The notes below the pieces were generated by a model. That model was given only the letters and a program-made list of their open reading frames with translations, ran no database searches and had not been told where the DNA came from. 64,000 nt of DNA from Microcyclospora pomicola (Eukaryota > Ascomycota > Dothideomycetes > Capnodiales), in the NCBI GenBank assembly GCA_002786065.1, contig NHNY01000034.1, positions 186,001 through 250,000 on the forward strand, in the 5' to 3' direction. The translations under genes and the position numbers were made by a program. Each line of letters starts with the position of its first letter. The stretch's first letter is position 1. Below are positions 21,094 to 32,334 of this stretch, piece after piece.

Positions 21094-24000
21094 CTATAGC
21101 GCGAGTGGTGCGGCGACAGCTCCAAAAGAACCGTTGCCGTTGGCCGCGTCTTCCGTCTTCATTGTGCCATTCAGCATGGGACATAGTCTGGCGATCTTGG
21201 TCAGCTCAAAGCACTTCGTCGAGGAGGGCAAGAAGGGAGGTGAAAGGTGGGTGAAGAGTCTCTGGTGTGAGGTTCTAGGGGGACTTCAACGCACTCAAGC
21301 TTATCATGAAATATCAAAGCTCAAATGTCGAGGTGGCTTGCAAGTATGAGAAAGGTCGAACGCCTTTGAGCATGGTCGGAGTGGTAGAATACACGCCACT
21401 CCCACCCTTGCTCTTCCGGCTTCCTTTCCCTTTGGCCTGGACGATTTTGCCGTCATCCGAAGTCCACAAGAAGCAATGGGGGCAGAAAGAAGCTGTGGCG
21501 ACTGACTTTCGATTGGTCTTGATGTGACCAGTCTGACCACAGTTGGCGCATTTGCGCGAGGTTCCGCCGTCCTTGTTTCGTTTGCCCTTTTGGGGAGTAT
21601 TTTCGGTGCTGCCAGCTCCATTGCCGTCAATGTCGGATGGCCTGGGAGAACCGGTGGCAGACGCGCCCACGAGCCTGTTCTTGGCCTTTTCCCGAGCTTG
21701 GCGACGATCCACGTTGCGCATAACTCGAGCCAGCTCAGCCTCGAGCTTCTTGCGCTTAGCATGGTCGAGTTCATGATCTCCGGTGGGCTTATAGTCCATT
21801 AGGCTGTGATGCGTTAGTGGGGAAACTTTAAGAATACTTGGGAGGGACCATACTCGTCGCTGATCTCCTTGATTCTCTTGTCCACACGTCTCTTCCTGTA
21901 CAGCGCAATTACCTCTGGATTGTCGATGTGTACCACTCTGCGTGCATCTGGGTGTTCCAGCCCATGTCGTTTGATGATGAGCGACTTGCCTCCTCGGGCT
22001 CCGCTACCTTTGCTAAACTGACTGACGGACTCGTCATCGTAGCGACTGAGTGTTGCAGGGGTTCCAGCGACAGAGCGTGGTGTCGCTGCTCTCGCTGAGG
22101 TATAGGGAGTCTCGACATCCGTCTCTGGCTCGTCGTCCATTTCCAAGTCAGAGTGCTCGGCTTCGTGGCTCAAGCTTACCTTCTGCTTATCCCAGATCAT
22201 CCGGATATAGTCGTCATATGCCCTTTGTTGCTTCGCGACGTTGTAGGAATGTCCGCCGGTATCACGGCGTTTCTTCGCGTCGATTCTGTCCTCAACGCTC
22301 TCGCCCAATGCCTGGAACCCACCTTTCATGGAGGTCTTGACGAAGCTGAAGCCTTCACCTCGTCCGGTAGGGTCTCCCTCACCATGTAATTTGAGCATAG
22401 CTTTGCCTTGAGTCGCATTGAGGAAATTCTTGGTGGTTTGCCAAGGAGCCAATTGAGCTTCAATGCTACCACCTTCCTCTTCCTCATCTTCGTTGACATT
22501 CCGACCGGTGCTAATACCGAGGTCTCGAAGATGCTGTACTCCAGCCTGCATGGCGTCTAGCAGACAGACATCTTCCGGCTTAACCCAGCCACGTAAAGTC
22601 TCCAAATCTGGGACCGCACCAGTGGGAACCCAGATTCCGTGCCCATCTTTGTGCCCGTCCCTTTCGTATTTCATGAACTCTCGCATCTTGCTTCGAACTT
22701 GCCCAAGATCTTGGTCTTTCAAATGGGCCATGATAGACGCATTGTCCAGCACCTTGCCTCGCCTCATCGGGTCAACGCTCTTGCTATAGATGCGGAAAGC
22801 CAATGCTCGCAAACGCTTCTTGGCTGCGTCTGTAACTTTGCGGGAATGCTCGCCTGGAATCTCAGTCAATGGGAATTGCTGGCCGACAGTGTGCAGATTC
22901 TCGACATTTCGAAGGTACAGACGACTGCCATGCTCGTACGTCGTGCTCATAGCGACCAGGAAATCGCTCGATTTTGCGCTGTGCTGAAAAACTGGCGCTC
23001 GGTACAGGCCATTCTGAAGCGTAGGCACAATCTCCCCTTGATCCACATGGCCGAAGTTGGCAAACGGACTTTTGTCCTGAGTGAGCAGCACCTGAGTCTC
23101 GCCAATGTCACGCTTGGGTCGTTCCATGTCGTCTGCATTTCGTTTGCGGTAATAATTGATGAGACGGTTACCCATGCCAAAGTTGGACAACATCATTGGC
23201 GCTTCTTCAGAGTACTCCAGCAGTAACACAGAAGCATTGTCGTTGTGTGCGAGACTCTCGGCGGTAGCAAAGATTTCTTTCACATCTCGCCCACGAGTCT
23301 CCTTCCGCTTGATGCGTCTCTGCCTCTGGAATTTATACTCCCTGCCCGGGCGGTCTCTCATCTCCAATGTCGGCCGATGGAATGACCGTTTCGCTTTCAT
23401 CTCAAGGTCAGTGCGGTAGAATGGATATTGAAGCTTCGTAGCAGGAAGACTATGCTCAATGGCCATACTGCCAAGAGTGCTACGAATCTTGTGTTGGTGG
23501 TTCTCCTTGAGCAGATCGTACGCAGCGTCATTGCTAATGTTGTAGCGCTTTGCAAGGTCTTTGTTCATGGTTCTTTCCCGTTGAGAATCGCCGGAGGCTC
23601 GCTTCAGCTCTTTGGTCTGTGGTGCGTGTTCGTCAACGAGGAGCTGGGCATCGTTCAGATCTAGCGAGACAGATTGCGCCAGTCTAGCTGTCGCACGCTC
23701 CGGATCCTCGAATGACAGACGAGGGTCACGAATAGACAACGAAAGATCAAGATCGAGGACGTCAGTTCGCCTTCGTTTTCTTGGTCGATTGTCGTTCTCG
23801 ACGTCCCAGTCTCCAATGGCATCCGGACTAGCCACAGATCCAAGGCTCTGCACATCCCAGTCTTCACAGATGAGCGCAAGGTCGTGGAAGCGGACACCGC
23901 CTATCAACTCATTCTCATCGAACACACTCAACTCAAGATCGTCCTCGCTATTCTCGTCATGACCATCATTCTGACCGCACATGACCAGTCCAGACTTCGA

Positions 24001-24915
24001 GGGGAGCTCGTGGATCATCGAAAGTATCGCGGTCCGGAAACTCCGCTCTTGGTCAGGGAGCAGATCGAGAGAGAGCTTCGTAGGCTGTACTGGCTTCGGT
24101 GGCTTCAGAGGCGCCTTCCCACGGTAAGGCGCACGTCGCTGTGGAAAAAGGTCCGTGAACCGAGGATTCTGGCCAGCTCGATAGCTCGGAAACAATGCAT
24201 AGAATTCTTCCAGATCCAGCGGCGTTTGTTCCGTCAATCGCTCCCTGAACATCTGCCGCTGCATCCTGGTCATCTCATCCTGTTCTTCTTCCTCTCCTGC
24301 ACTTTCCGGCGCGCTTGTGGGGGACACGAGTGCAATGTGGCCATTCTGAGATAGAGGCGGACTTGTCGGGTCCTGCTTGTGCGATCTGGCGGACGCAGCA
24401 ACTTCCGGCTCGAACTTCTTGGCGAAGGACGGAAGTGCGAGGCCATTTGACTTGCTTGGTAGAGCAAGGCCTATAGCGCGAGGCGCAGCTGGTAACTTGA
24501 TTTGCGGTCGCCGCTCCTGTTCCGGAGATAGCGATGCTCTTTCACCGAAGAGGTCCTTATCATCATCGATGACGAGATCATCACTGCTCGGCTCATGGTG
24601 ATAACCGTTCCCAGCCGTTTGTGTGTGAGGAAGCGCATTCACTTCATCAGTCATCCGCTTCATCTGTCTGGTAAAGGCGTCGTCTCCTGCTCCGTCGTCC
24701 TCATCATGTAGAGTATTCGAGGCCTCCTCCTCCTCGGGTAAATCGTCATCGTCGTCACTGAGATCTTCATAGTCGATGGCGTCCGGGGCTCTATCTTGCG
24801 TGCCAAAATCTATGCTTTGGAAATCGGCTCCGTACTGACCCCCAGCGAGGAAGGACTGGATTGCCGAGTCTTCGTCTACGCCCGCTGAAGGATCATCCTC
24901 GATCGCGTGAGGCAT
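21094..24915 (-). CDS. taf1: TFIID subunit TAF1 (fungal, no bromodomains)
   Basis: Exons 24915-21854, 21803-21507 and 21187-21094 give 1150 aa. TAF1 is the scaffold of TFIID. Visible parts: an acidic N-terminus with SIDFGTQDRAPDAIDYEDLSDDDDDL (TAND-like, TBP contact), then the DUF3591 core with LLEYSEEAPMMLSNFGMGNRLINYYRKR, LTQDKSPFANFGHVDQGE, LYRAPVF and DFLVAMSTTY, the winged-helix part (RRGKVLDNASIMAHLKDQDLGQVRSKMREFM), and a C-terminal C2HC zinc knuckle CANCGQTGHIKTNRKLC followed by PMLNG. The 50-bp first intron is standard. The second, 319 bp with donor GTCAGT, splits the knuckle between its His and last Cys; acceptor CAG after branch CTGAC at 21188 gives the conserved LCPMLNG ending. 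Unspliced, the frame reads an unrelated 55-residue tail. The start is the first ATG of the frame. Confidence 0.92.
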
Positions 24916-24949
24916 GTTGCTTGAAATATCGTCGTAATAATTGGAGAGC

Positions 24950-24994
24950 TCACAGGCCACTACCGCCTGCGCCAGGCAGACAGCAAGCACTCAT
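24950..24994 (-). promoter_or_regulatory. Possible upstream ORF in the TAF1 leader
   Basis: A 14-codon ATG-to-TGA frame ends 34 nt before the TAF1 start codon. If the transcript starts upstream it could lower TAF1 translation. The transcript start is unknown. Confidence 0.35.
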
Positions 24995-27627
24995 CGGTGA
25001 GACTCGCTGATAGGGTAGCCACGAGTCGAGTGTGGAAATTCGGAATGGGAGCGAGGATAGGGCGTTGAAGCAAGGGGAGGGATCCTGCGGTATGGACTGG
25101 CAAACATTCAACTGTTTAGTGGGCTGCTCGCGTTATGGCTTGGGCAGTTGACGATGTCGGAAGTCGATCTGCGGAACGCCGACACGTCCTGGTCACGTGA
25201 TAGATATCTGTCTTCATCATCACGTGACTCGTGCCTACAACACCAGACATCAACGAAAGATACAGTATTGACGGGAGTGTGTTCCCGACGAGGAGGACAT
25301 GCATCTGCCAAGGTCCCATGTATTCACTCCCGTGAGGTGCATGGGTTAAGGGTTGTATGACTGTCAGGCATGCAGTGCCTATGTACAGTACAAACTCCTG
25401 TCAATAAAGACGACGACGACGATGAACAACGACATGAAGTCATGCTTGCATGACGCAGGGACCATGACTATCATTGAATCAATTAAAGCTTTTCCATCTA
25501 ATCAAAAGTGAATTGACCGCGCCAGTACTGATGGGGATGCTCCCCCAACCCCTGGCCATCACACTGCAGATAGCATTAAACACACACTTGCCGAAGCATA
25601 TCCCACCGCTACCTCACCCTATCGTCAAAGGTACCTACATGTACTCCGTGTTTCGATATGTGGAAGTCTACTATTGTGCTGTCTGCCGTACTCTGTATCT
25701 GGGATCGCAAGCAATTTTCTCACGTTCACAGAGCTCCCAGCTGCAATACATCGTGTCGGATCTGACATGTCTTCACTCCAGACCGTCCCAATGCAAACGA
25801 CTTTCGCTATCCCTAATGGACGTGGCGACGAGGTACGAAGACAACGTCAATCTTGTTTCGGCTGTTATACGACTGCCTATTGCGCTATAGAGGACGTTGC
25901 GAGACCACCATCATAAAACAATCCGCCGCCCTGTCAACACATGCAAGGACCCGCTTTGCCGCCAACAGTTGACCCCAGCACCAACGGCTAGAGTCTAGTC
26001 TGGCCTACATATGTACGAGCTTGCAGCTAATCGAACAATACCAGTCGTGCCTAATCATAATGATGACCTAACCGAATGGTGAGCCACCTCGTTTATGGCA
26101 GCTCAGATCCGAGCTTACCGTTGCGATGGTTTTCTTTCTTCGCAAGCCACGCATGGCTGAGTGGGTCCTGTGACCTGTCACGATGCTCGTCTACTTCGAC
26201 CTAGATCGCGGACATTATCGTTACAATGCTCGGCATCAAATCTGTGCGCGCGTAGCGCTAAGATGTGTCGCGATTCGCCTTGCCCCAAGGTTACATGCCC
26301 CGGCAAATCATGCATCGCGGCGCTTCTGCCCAACAAGAAAAGTCCAGATGAGATTTTTGTGAAATGAGACCGGTCGATCCGGCTTTGTTTGTGCGAGCAA
26401 AGACCAACCGATCAGATGCATCATGCAGCAAGGAGATGTGTCAGATCGCATCACGACCACCGTTGTACGATGCTGTACCTTGCAGATCTGCCCTATCGAT
26501 GAGTGGTCCAGAATATCTGGGGGTCAAAACCGGTGTCCCCAGCCGGTTTGCTTGTGAACCCTTGACAATCGGTTGTCTTCCTCGGCTGATACCTCTTCAT
26601 CTGGCTTCGCCAACTTCCGAAGTGCCTGTAAATCCAAACCCTGTCCCGGTGATGCTTAAATCGACCATGCAAGCGCAATCGAGGTGCCTGAGATGCGAGA
26701 AGGAGGCCGGTATCTGCAGGGACCAGACGCGTTTGACCTGGTTCGGCATTCGACAATCCCTAATCCAGTACTGGAGGATGTCTATCTCATGCACAGAGTC
26801 GAGTTGTGATGAACCGACAGCGGCTAACGCCAAAGCTCATCCGAGAGCTCGATCATCACGTCGCAGTGTATATCTTTGCCATTTAGGTAAAGCATACTGC
26901 GTGCTAGTGACGACTGTATCTGAGTACCTCGACGCCAGCCGAAGCTTGTCGTATCTTGGTGTGAAGCGAGACCGTCGACAGAGTTTTGACATCAGCATCG
27001 AGATCCGTAGTCTCTGATGGGGTACCTTATTACTTCATCGGTCGTACGCAGGTCGCGCAGAATGGTCGGATAGTGTTCTACTTCCTCCCTGTGCGCGCAG
27101 GGCCCGCTTCTTGTCGGTTTCAGATCCAGTTGTACGATAGCAAGGATTTCAGTATAGGTACGTTTCAGGTCGCTATAGCATAATTCCAGATCTACTGTAA
27201 TTTGCTATTGGCGTGGGGACTTCAAGAATACTACTACTGTACTCGGCCTGCAGTCGACACCTGGCTGCTCCCAGCGAGAGCTCGACTACCTACCTTACCG
27301 TGTGCGCTTGTGCCTTCTCCCTCGTCGTGCCTCCTCGCTACGAGATGAATGCACTCGCTAACAGTCCGACACCAATCTAGACAAACGATAAAACCACTAA
27401 TAACCTACACAGCTCCTCAGCTACAACAGCTCAGTCGAGACCCTCCCTCACTTGCGCGACCATTTGCTTTATTGATGAACTCGATCCATGGGCCGAATTT
27501 ACCACCCTCAGTCGTTCCCAAGCTTTAATCACGCCTGTCACTTCGCTGTGGAACTGGAGATCACTCCAATGAGGCTAACTTCATTACTATCCGTTTGTGT
27601 GCTCGTCAGTGGCTGCTGAGATAGGCT
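24995..27627. other. 2.6-kb divergent intergenic region, TAF1 / coiled-coil gene
   Basis: No gene supported; the longest frame (26364-27017) has no recognisable domain and no codon regularity. The region near TAF1 holds two TCACGTGA palindromes, listed separately. The rest must hold the promoter of the plus-strand gene at 27628. Confidence 0.45.
25193..25227. promoter_or_regulatory. Pair of TCACGTGA palindromes
   Basis: Two perfect 8-bp palindromes, at 25193-25200 and 25220-25227, start-to-start 27 bp. CACGTG preceded by T and followed by A is the high-affinity site of Cbf1/USF-type bHLH factors. About 280 bp upstream of the TAF1 ATG. Function is inferred. Confidence 0.45.
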
Positions 27628-29880
27628 ATGGAAGTCTCCATCACGAGCACAAGCACAAGCACAAGCACCAGTGCCTCTGCGCCGGCTCTTCAGCAGATTG
27701 CTTTCCGGAGCCCAGTGCCACATTCTGCGCTCCCGGCGCAACCTCCATCGTCTACCAAGACACCTGTCGACATGTCTGATCCATCTCCAATGCCCGCCAA
27801 TGCTCAGCGGCCGACTACGAGCGATGTCTGGGCAGGCGCGATCGCGCGTGTACAGCAGCAAGTCGCCTACAACACCAGCCTGCTCGAGACTCATCGTCGT
27901 CAAATGCAGGACATGGACCAGGCGATTCGCCGACTGCACACCGATTTCAATCACGCTGTGGGAGTGATTAACGATTTTCGAGTGGAGCTTCGTGAGAATC
28001 GACATAGGCCCGTCGCTAAGGAGTCTTCGGTGAAGCATGATTCGGGCGACCTGGATGTTCTTGCCAACCAGATCGCTGTGATTACAAGCAAGGCAAATGA
28101 AGTCGAGGGTCTCAAGATGCAGCTCGAACTGATAAAGAACCGAATCAAGCGGATGGAGGAGCATGGCCCACTCTCCAGTCAACAAACCCTCGAGACGTCG
28201 TCGGCCGGTGTTCGGGAACAGACATTTAATGACTCCCATCACCTGGCACATCAACAACCACATTCAGTTCTGCATCAACCATTGCCCCCACTGCGCGCCG
28301 CTCCAGTGAGCTCACGCGACCGTCTCCACCAAAACCCACCAACGTCGTCTCAGGGGCCGTCCGATTATCTATCGTCCTCCGATCCTCGTCACTATACAGT
28401 GGAACTCTCGCATACGCGCTCTCCGCAAAGCAACTTTCGACCGTCCGAGTCCACGCTACCACCTCCAACGGCATTAACGGGATGGCGGCCAGAAGATGGA
28501 CCCCCGAAATTGCATCACCAATCTAATTCATTCCCTGATCCTCCGTCAGGAGCGTCGTCTAGGCCGCCACTGCCACGTACAGCAGATACCGAACATCAGT
28601 CCAGCGGATGGGCTTCTGTCAACCAACAGAATCTAAAGCGCTCATTTGAAGATCAACGACATTCGCCCCATGAGTCCTTGCACCTGACAGGCTCACCCAA
28701 ACGTACTAAGTTGGCCCCAATCATGCCTAGGGGGGATAGCTTCGAGGAGAGATACCCTGGCCATCAACCACCTCTGGCGAAAGTGTTGCTGAACGACCGT
28801 TCGCATGCCCGCAGTAGTGCCCCGGTAGATGGTCCATTGCATCTTACGCAGCCTCTCGCACCCCCGGTCTCGGCCAGCATGAGCGCCTATCGATTCATCC
28901 CATCGTCTCAGCACACAGAAAGCCAGGAAGTTTGGCAGTCAGCACCCGATCATGCACCAGTGCAGTCACCAGGACGTGGTGGTAGAGGACGAGGACGCGG
29001 CGGACGCGCTCGTGGCCGGCCCCGGGAAGGTGTGACCGCAAGTCACCAGCACCAACACCGTGAAGAGCATGTTGCATCGCGAGGAGAGGAAGCACGTTGG
29101 CAAACTAGTCCCACTGCACGCAACGGACACCACAACCCGATGTATGTGATGCACTCTTCACCAGGTCGCAACAACCGGGTGAGGCGTTCGGGAGGTGCTG
29201 CTGGTGGGCAGCCTGGTCGGGAACACTTGTCGCAGCCTCCTGGAGAATACCCAGCTACATCCATCTACGGCATTCAAGATCCATTCCAGCAAGACGGCGG
29301 CTCTAGCAAGAAGTCTCGAACAAAACCGATCCGCAACTCAGACGGCATCCTGATTCGCAAGGATGGTAGGCCAGACATGCGATCTGTCAGCTCAGCGAAT
29401 AACCTGCGGAAAGTGCATGCTAAGAAGGAAGCCGAGCGCACGGAGATCGATGGACGCACTCCGACATCTGCTGCCGCCGAAGATTCGCAGTCCCCTGAAG
29501 CCGACCATCATGCGCGTGGCCGACTGGATAGTACACCCGCACCCGCTCGTGATGTTCACGGTACTCGCGTTGAAGAAGCGACTGGCCCAGATCGGACGGA
29601 GCCAGAGAGCAGGACACGAGAGTTGATGAGCAAGATCTTCCCACAGGGCTACAATGGTTCCAGACGAGCAGCAGAGCCAGCCTCCCCTCACACGTCGCAT
29701 GGTGAACATACGCGAGATGTGGTGATGAAGACGGAGAGTTTTGACGCGGATGAAGGAAGACGTGAATCGCCTCTTCCCAGGATCTCGGAGCTTTCCGACA
29801 CGAGACACGCACCCGAAGCACAACATTCGAGACCTTTGGAGGCGAACATGACGGCTATTGCGGAGAGCACTGAGGCATAG
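27628..29880 (+). CDS. Coiled-coil, RG-rich fungal protein of unknown function
   Basis: One uninterrupted frame of 750 aa. I do not recognise the function. The N-terminus has a Ser/Thr run encoded by a hexanucleotide repeat (about 27643-27668), then residues about 65-185 form a likely coiled coil (VAYNTSLLETHRRQMQDMDQ, LKMQLELIKNRIKRMEEHG). A long Pro/Ser/His-rich disordered region follows. Around residues 450-468 an RG-rich stretch (GRGGRGRGRGGRARGRPREG) looks like an AT-hook or RGG box. Residues about 570-600 hold SDGILIRKDGRPDMRSVSSA, which I recall as a conserved block in uncharacterised Pezizomycotina proteins, so that segment is probably the functional core. Coiled coil plus AT-hook-like tail suggests a chromatin or nuclear role, by inference only. 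Convergent with the next gene. Confidence 0.75.
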   Translation: MEVSITSTSTSTSTSASAPALQQIAFRSPVPHSALPAQPPSSTKTPVDMSDPSPMPANAQRPTTSDVWAGAIARVQQQVAYNTSLLETHRRQMQDMDQAIRRLHTDFNHAVGVINDFRVELRENRHRPVAKESSVKHDSGDLDVLANQIAVITSKANEVEGLKMQLELIKNRIKRMEEHGPLSSQQTLETSSAGVREQTFNDSHHLAHQQPHSVLHQPLPPLRAAPVSSRDRLHQNPPTSSQGPSDYLSSSDPRHYTVELSHTRSPQSNFRPSESTLPPPTALTGWRPEDGPPKLHHQSNSFPDPPSGASSRPPLPRTADTEHQSSGWASVNQQNLKRSFEDQRHSPHESLHLTGSPKRTKLAPIMPRGDSFEERYPGHQPPLAKVLLNDRSHARSSAPVDGPLHLTQPLAPPVSASMSAYRFIPSSQHTESQEVWQSAPDHAPVQSPGRGGRGRGRGGRARGRPREGVTASHQHQHREEHVASRGEEARWQTSPTARNGHHNPMYVMHSSPGRNNRVRRSGGAAGGQPGREHLSQPPGEYPATSIYGIQDPFQQDGGSSKKSRTKPIRNSDGILIRKDGRPDMRSVSSANNLRKVHAKKEAERTEIDGRTPTSAAAEDSQSPEADHHARGRLDSTPAPARDVHGTRVEEATGPDRTEPESRTRELMSKIFPQGYNGSRRAAEPASPHTSHGEHTRDVVMKTESFDADEGRRESPLPRISELSDTRHAPEAQHSRPLEANMTAIAESTEA

Positions 29881-30642
29881 ACCAATGATGCGATTATCAG
29901 CGAAGACGCTGCTTCGAGCTGCAGCGCTGGTAGACCTCGCGCGATCAGGTCGCCCTCTCATCCACACAGTGGCCTGCTGAGCTCCAGCACAACACCGTCA
30001 ATACCACGGACCTCCACAAATCTGCCAGCAGGCTGCCCGACCAGCAAGAGAAGACATCGCAGCCGTTGTACATGTTCTTAGATTTTGTCATGCTTTTGGT
30101 TCTGATCGACGTATCTCTTTGCACAGTTCTTCAAGATACCCCTGGGACATACAGTGTATCACGTTCGTGGAGAAGAATGGAAAAGAGGAAGAAAATGAAG
30201 AGCCTGATCAAGAAGGAGAGGAGAAGACAGGCAGTCTCACACAGCATATACAATAATCAGTCACATAGAGATGTATCCATATATTCATGTATATGTTTTC
30301 GCACGCACTTTACCAAAAAACGGAGTGGAGAGGAGGGGCTACAAAGATGTATCTTACCTGCCCACGGAGGAATGCAACTAAGGTACCACACCAAAGGTGC
30401 GCGGGAATGTATTCGTGCTAACTGATGGATAGAGCCTTCAGCAGATCACAATAGGCGTGCTCGCTGATGAGTACCGACATACTTTGAACCTACACGCTCT
30501 CTCTATGCATACCGCTAGGACAAAAAACCTCTAATAGAATAATTTACATATACAAGATCGTCCTTGTGGCCCTACAAGCAGCGAGTTCGGCCACAATAGG
30601 GGGATATTGTAGTGGTCAACGACATTCCAAGACCATCCTCTC
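29881..30642. other. Intergenic between convergent genes
   Basis: 762 bp of 3' flanks; no gene seen. Confidence 0.5.
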
Positions 30643-32007
30643 TCACTCCTGATCTTGATACCGGCGGGCCTTGGCATCATCGATCAGCTTCCGCACGACG
30701 CGCTCGTCCAGATCGGCGGACTGCATGGCATCTCTGATCCGCCGCTGCAGCTCCTCGCGTGAGATGTCCTTGTTCATCGCGCCCACGACCGCGAGCATTT
30801 GCGGGCTGGACATTTCGAATTCGTGAATCTCCTCGCGACGGCGTTGGATGGCCTCGAGCACGTTTTCAAGCAAATGGATTGTTTCGGCCGGCTCGACTGT
30901 ATGCGCGGCGGACGAGAGTGCAGGAGTCGCAGCGTCCAGGCGACCGGTGGAGGAGTGTGCCATGGCACGGTACTGCTCCATGCGTTTTCGGGCGTCGAGG
31001 ATCATCCAGTCGTGGTCGCTCACCGTCCGCCAGAGGTCGTTATGGAAGGCGCCCAAGGTCTCGGCTGCCCGGCGCTTTTCCGTACACTCATCCGAGTCTG
31101 GGCCAGAGGTACAGTTGTAGTACTCCTTCTCCTTCTCTGCCAACCATGCGTATAGAACTTCGGACTCCTGCGCCAGACTCTGGCGCGTTTCTTGTAATGT
31201 TTTGATGTGACTTTCCAGTTCCGTGACGGCTGTAACTGGTTGCGGGTTCCATCTGTATCGAGTCTGCGGGAGGAAAGTTCCTTCTTCTTGAAGGAAGACA
31301 TGCGGTGCGTTGCCAGAATCCGGCCATGGTTCCAGATCACAGCCGACCTTTTCATGTGCTGGAATCAGAGCCTTCTTGCTCTCATTCCATGCCTCCATCA
31401 TCGGCCCTGAAAGCGCTTCCTTGACCCCAGGCATAGCAAAGTACATACTAGAGGGCAGCGCATGCTTCTGAAAGTTGACTTGTCTGCTGGTCAACCATGC
31501 GATCCACTTCTCCCGCTGCGTGTCGTCCATTTTCGACACGGCAAACATCACATCCACTTGGGCGGCAAAGAAACCGCCAAGTCCGGACACCAACAAACGA
31601 AGATACAGCGGTCGCCGGAACGCTGCAACAAGACCATACCCAGCGATACATCCCAGGAGTGTGCTGTTTTCGTTGTCCCAATGAGCGAGTCGGTCTATCC
31701 GGGCGAGTGGCGAAGGAGGCTCCCGGCCCTCTTCGCGCATGGATTCGCCTATGGCCTGAAATGTTCTGTAGTGCGACCACATCGTCGCGGACGGGAATGC
31801 AAGAGCACAACCCAATACTGCATAGTTGACAGGACGAACAAGTCGTGGACTCCGGAAAACGCGAATGGCAATTAATCCAAGCAAGCCTGAATACACTGCA
31901 CCAGAACTGAACAGTCTGCTGTAGGACGCTGTGCTTGCTGGTACTCCTGGAGGCGCAGAAGGGAAGTCGGGATGGTTTCCTTCAAACGGGTTGGGAAGGA
32001 TGCGCAT
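30643..32007 (-). CDS. Unknown membrane protein with C-terminal coiled coil
   Basis: Single exon, 454 aa from the first ATG of the frame (MRILPNPFEG); the frame is open a little further only with non-ATG codons. I do not recognise a family. The N-terminal 150 residues hold several hydrophobic stretches (SGAVYSGLLGLIAIRVF, NYAVLGCALAFPSATMW, LLGCIAGYGLVAAF, LLVSGLGGFFAAQVDVMFAV), so three or four membrane spans with little soluble loop. The rest is soluble, with a helical segment of coiled-coil character (ELESHIKTLQETRQSLAQES, LLENVLEAIQRRREEIHEFE) and a charged C-terminus. The layout would suit an organelle membrane protein with a cytosolic helical domain; localisation is not shown. Its start codon lies 245 bp from the left copy of the CTGCGG direct repeat. 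Confidence 0.75.
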   Translation of the reverse strand: MRILPNPFEGNHPDFPSAPPGVPASTASYSRLFSSGAVYSGLLGLIAIRVFRSPRLVRPVNYAVLGCALAFPSATMWSHYRTFQAIGESMREEGREPPSPLARIDRLAHWDNENSTLLGCIAGYGLVAAFRRPLYLRLLVSGLGGFFAAQVDVMFAVSKMDDTQREKWIAWLTSRQVNFQKHALPSSMYFAMPGVKEALSGPMMEAWNESKKALIPAHEKVGCDLEPWPDSGNAPHVFLQEEGTFLPQTRYRWNPQPVTAVTELESHIKTLQETRQSLAQESEVLYAWLAEKEKEYYNCTSGPDSDECTEKRRAAETLGAFHNDLWRTVSDHDWMILDARKRMEQYRAMAHSSTGRLDAATPALSSAAHTVEPAETIHLLENVLEAIQRRREEIHEFEMSSPQMLAVVGAMNKDISREELQRRIRDAMQSADLDERVVRKLIDDAKARRYQDQE

Positions 32008-32258
32008 GACGGAAATGTGATTACTCAAATCAGAAGTAGATTCCGGTCGAGGTGCGCTACGCTAGTGAATCAAAAAGTTGGGCCAGCATCCAAGTTGTTG
32101 AGTGGCAGATGGTGTGTCCTCTTGATGCTGTTCCAAGGGCAGATAATGAGTGGCAAAGAAGCGAATGACCAGGCTGGAGTCGATGTTGGTTGTAGTTCAA
32201 TAATCGATGCAAGTACGGTAGTGAGCTGGCGGAAGTGTCTCGGCAAAGACCGCTGCGG
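32008..32258. promoter_or_regulatory. Left remnant of a divergent promoter
   Basis: 251 bp between the ATG of the unknown membrane-protein gene and the left inverted repeat, including CTGCGG at 32253-32258. Together with 44794-44881 this probably was one 339-bp divergent promoter before insertion. Confidence 0.5.
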
Positions 32259-32334
32259 TACGGTGGGTCATAACGGATTTTGGGCCACATCGCTTTTAGG
32301 TTCACTACTTCCTGTTGGCGTCTCGCTTACCATA
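32259..32334 (+). repeat. Left terminal inverted repeat
   Basis: About 76 bp, inverted partner at 44712-44787. Outer 33 bp identical; differences begin inside, several of them C/T or G/A. Preceded by CTGCGG. Confidence 0.88.

Noticed and set aside
21304-21506. TAF1 tail read through the last intron as the normal C-terminus
   Set aside because: The spliced form completes the zinc knuckle with LCPMLNG, as in other fungal TAF1 proteins.
26148-26225. tRNA-Ser/Leu-like start (GCATGGCTGAGTGGGTC)
   Set aside because: No T-arm that folds and no acceptor closure.
26364-27017. Open frame of 217 codons
   Set aside because: No similarity recognised, no flanking exon, irregular composition.
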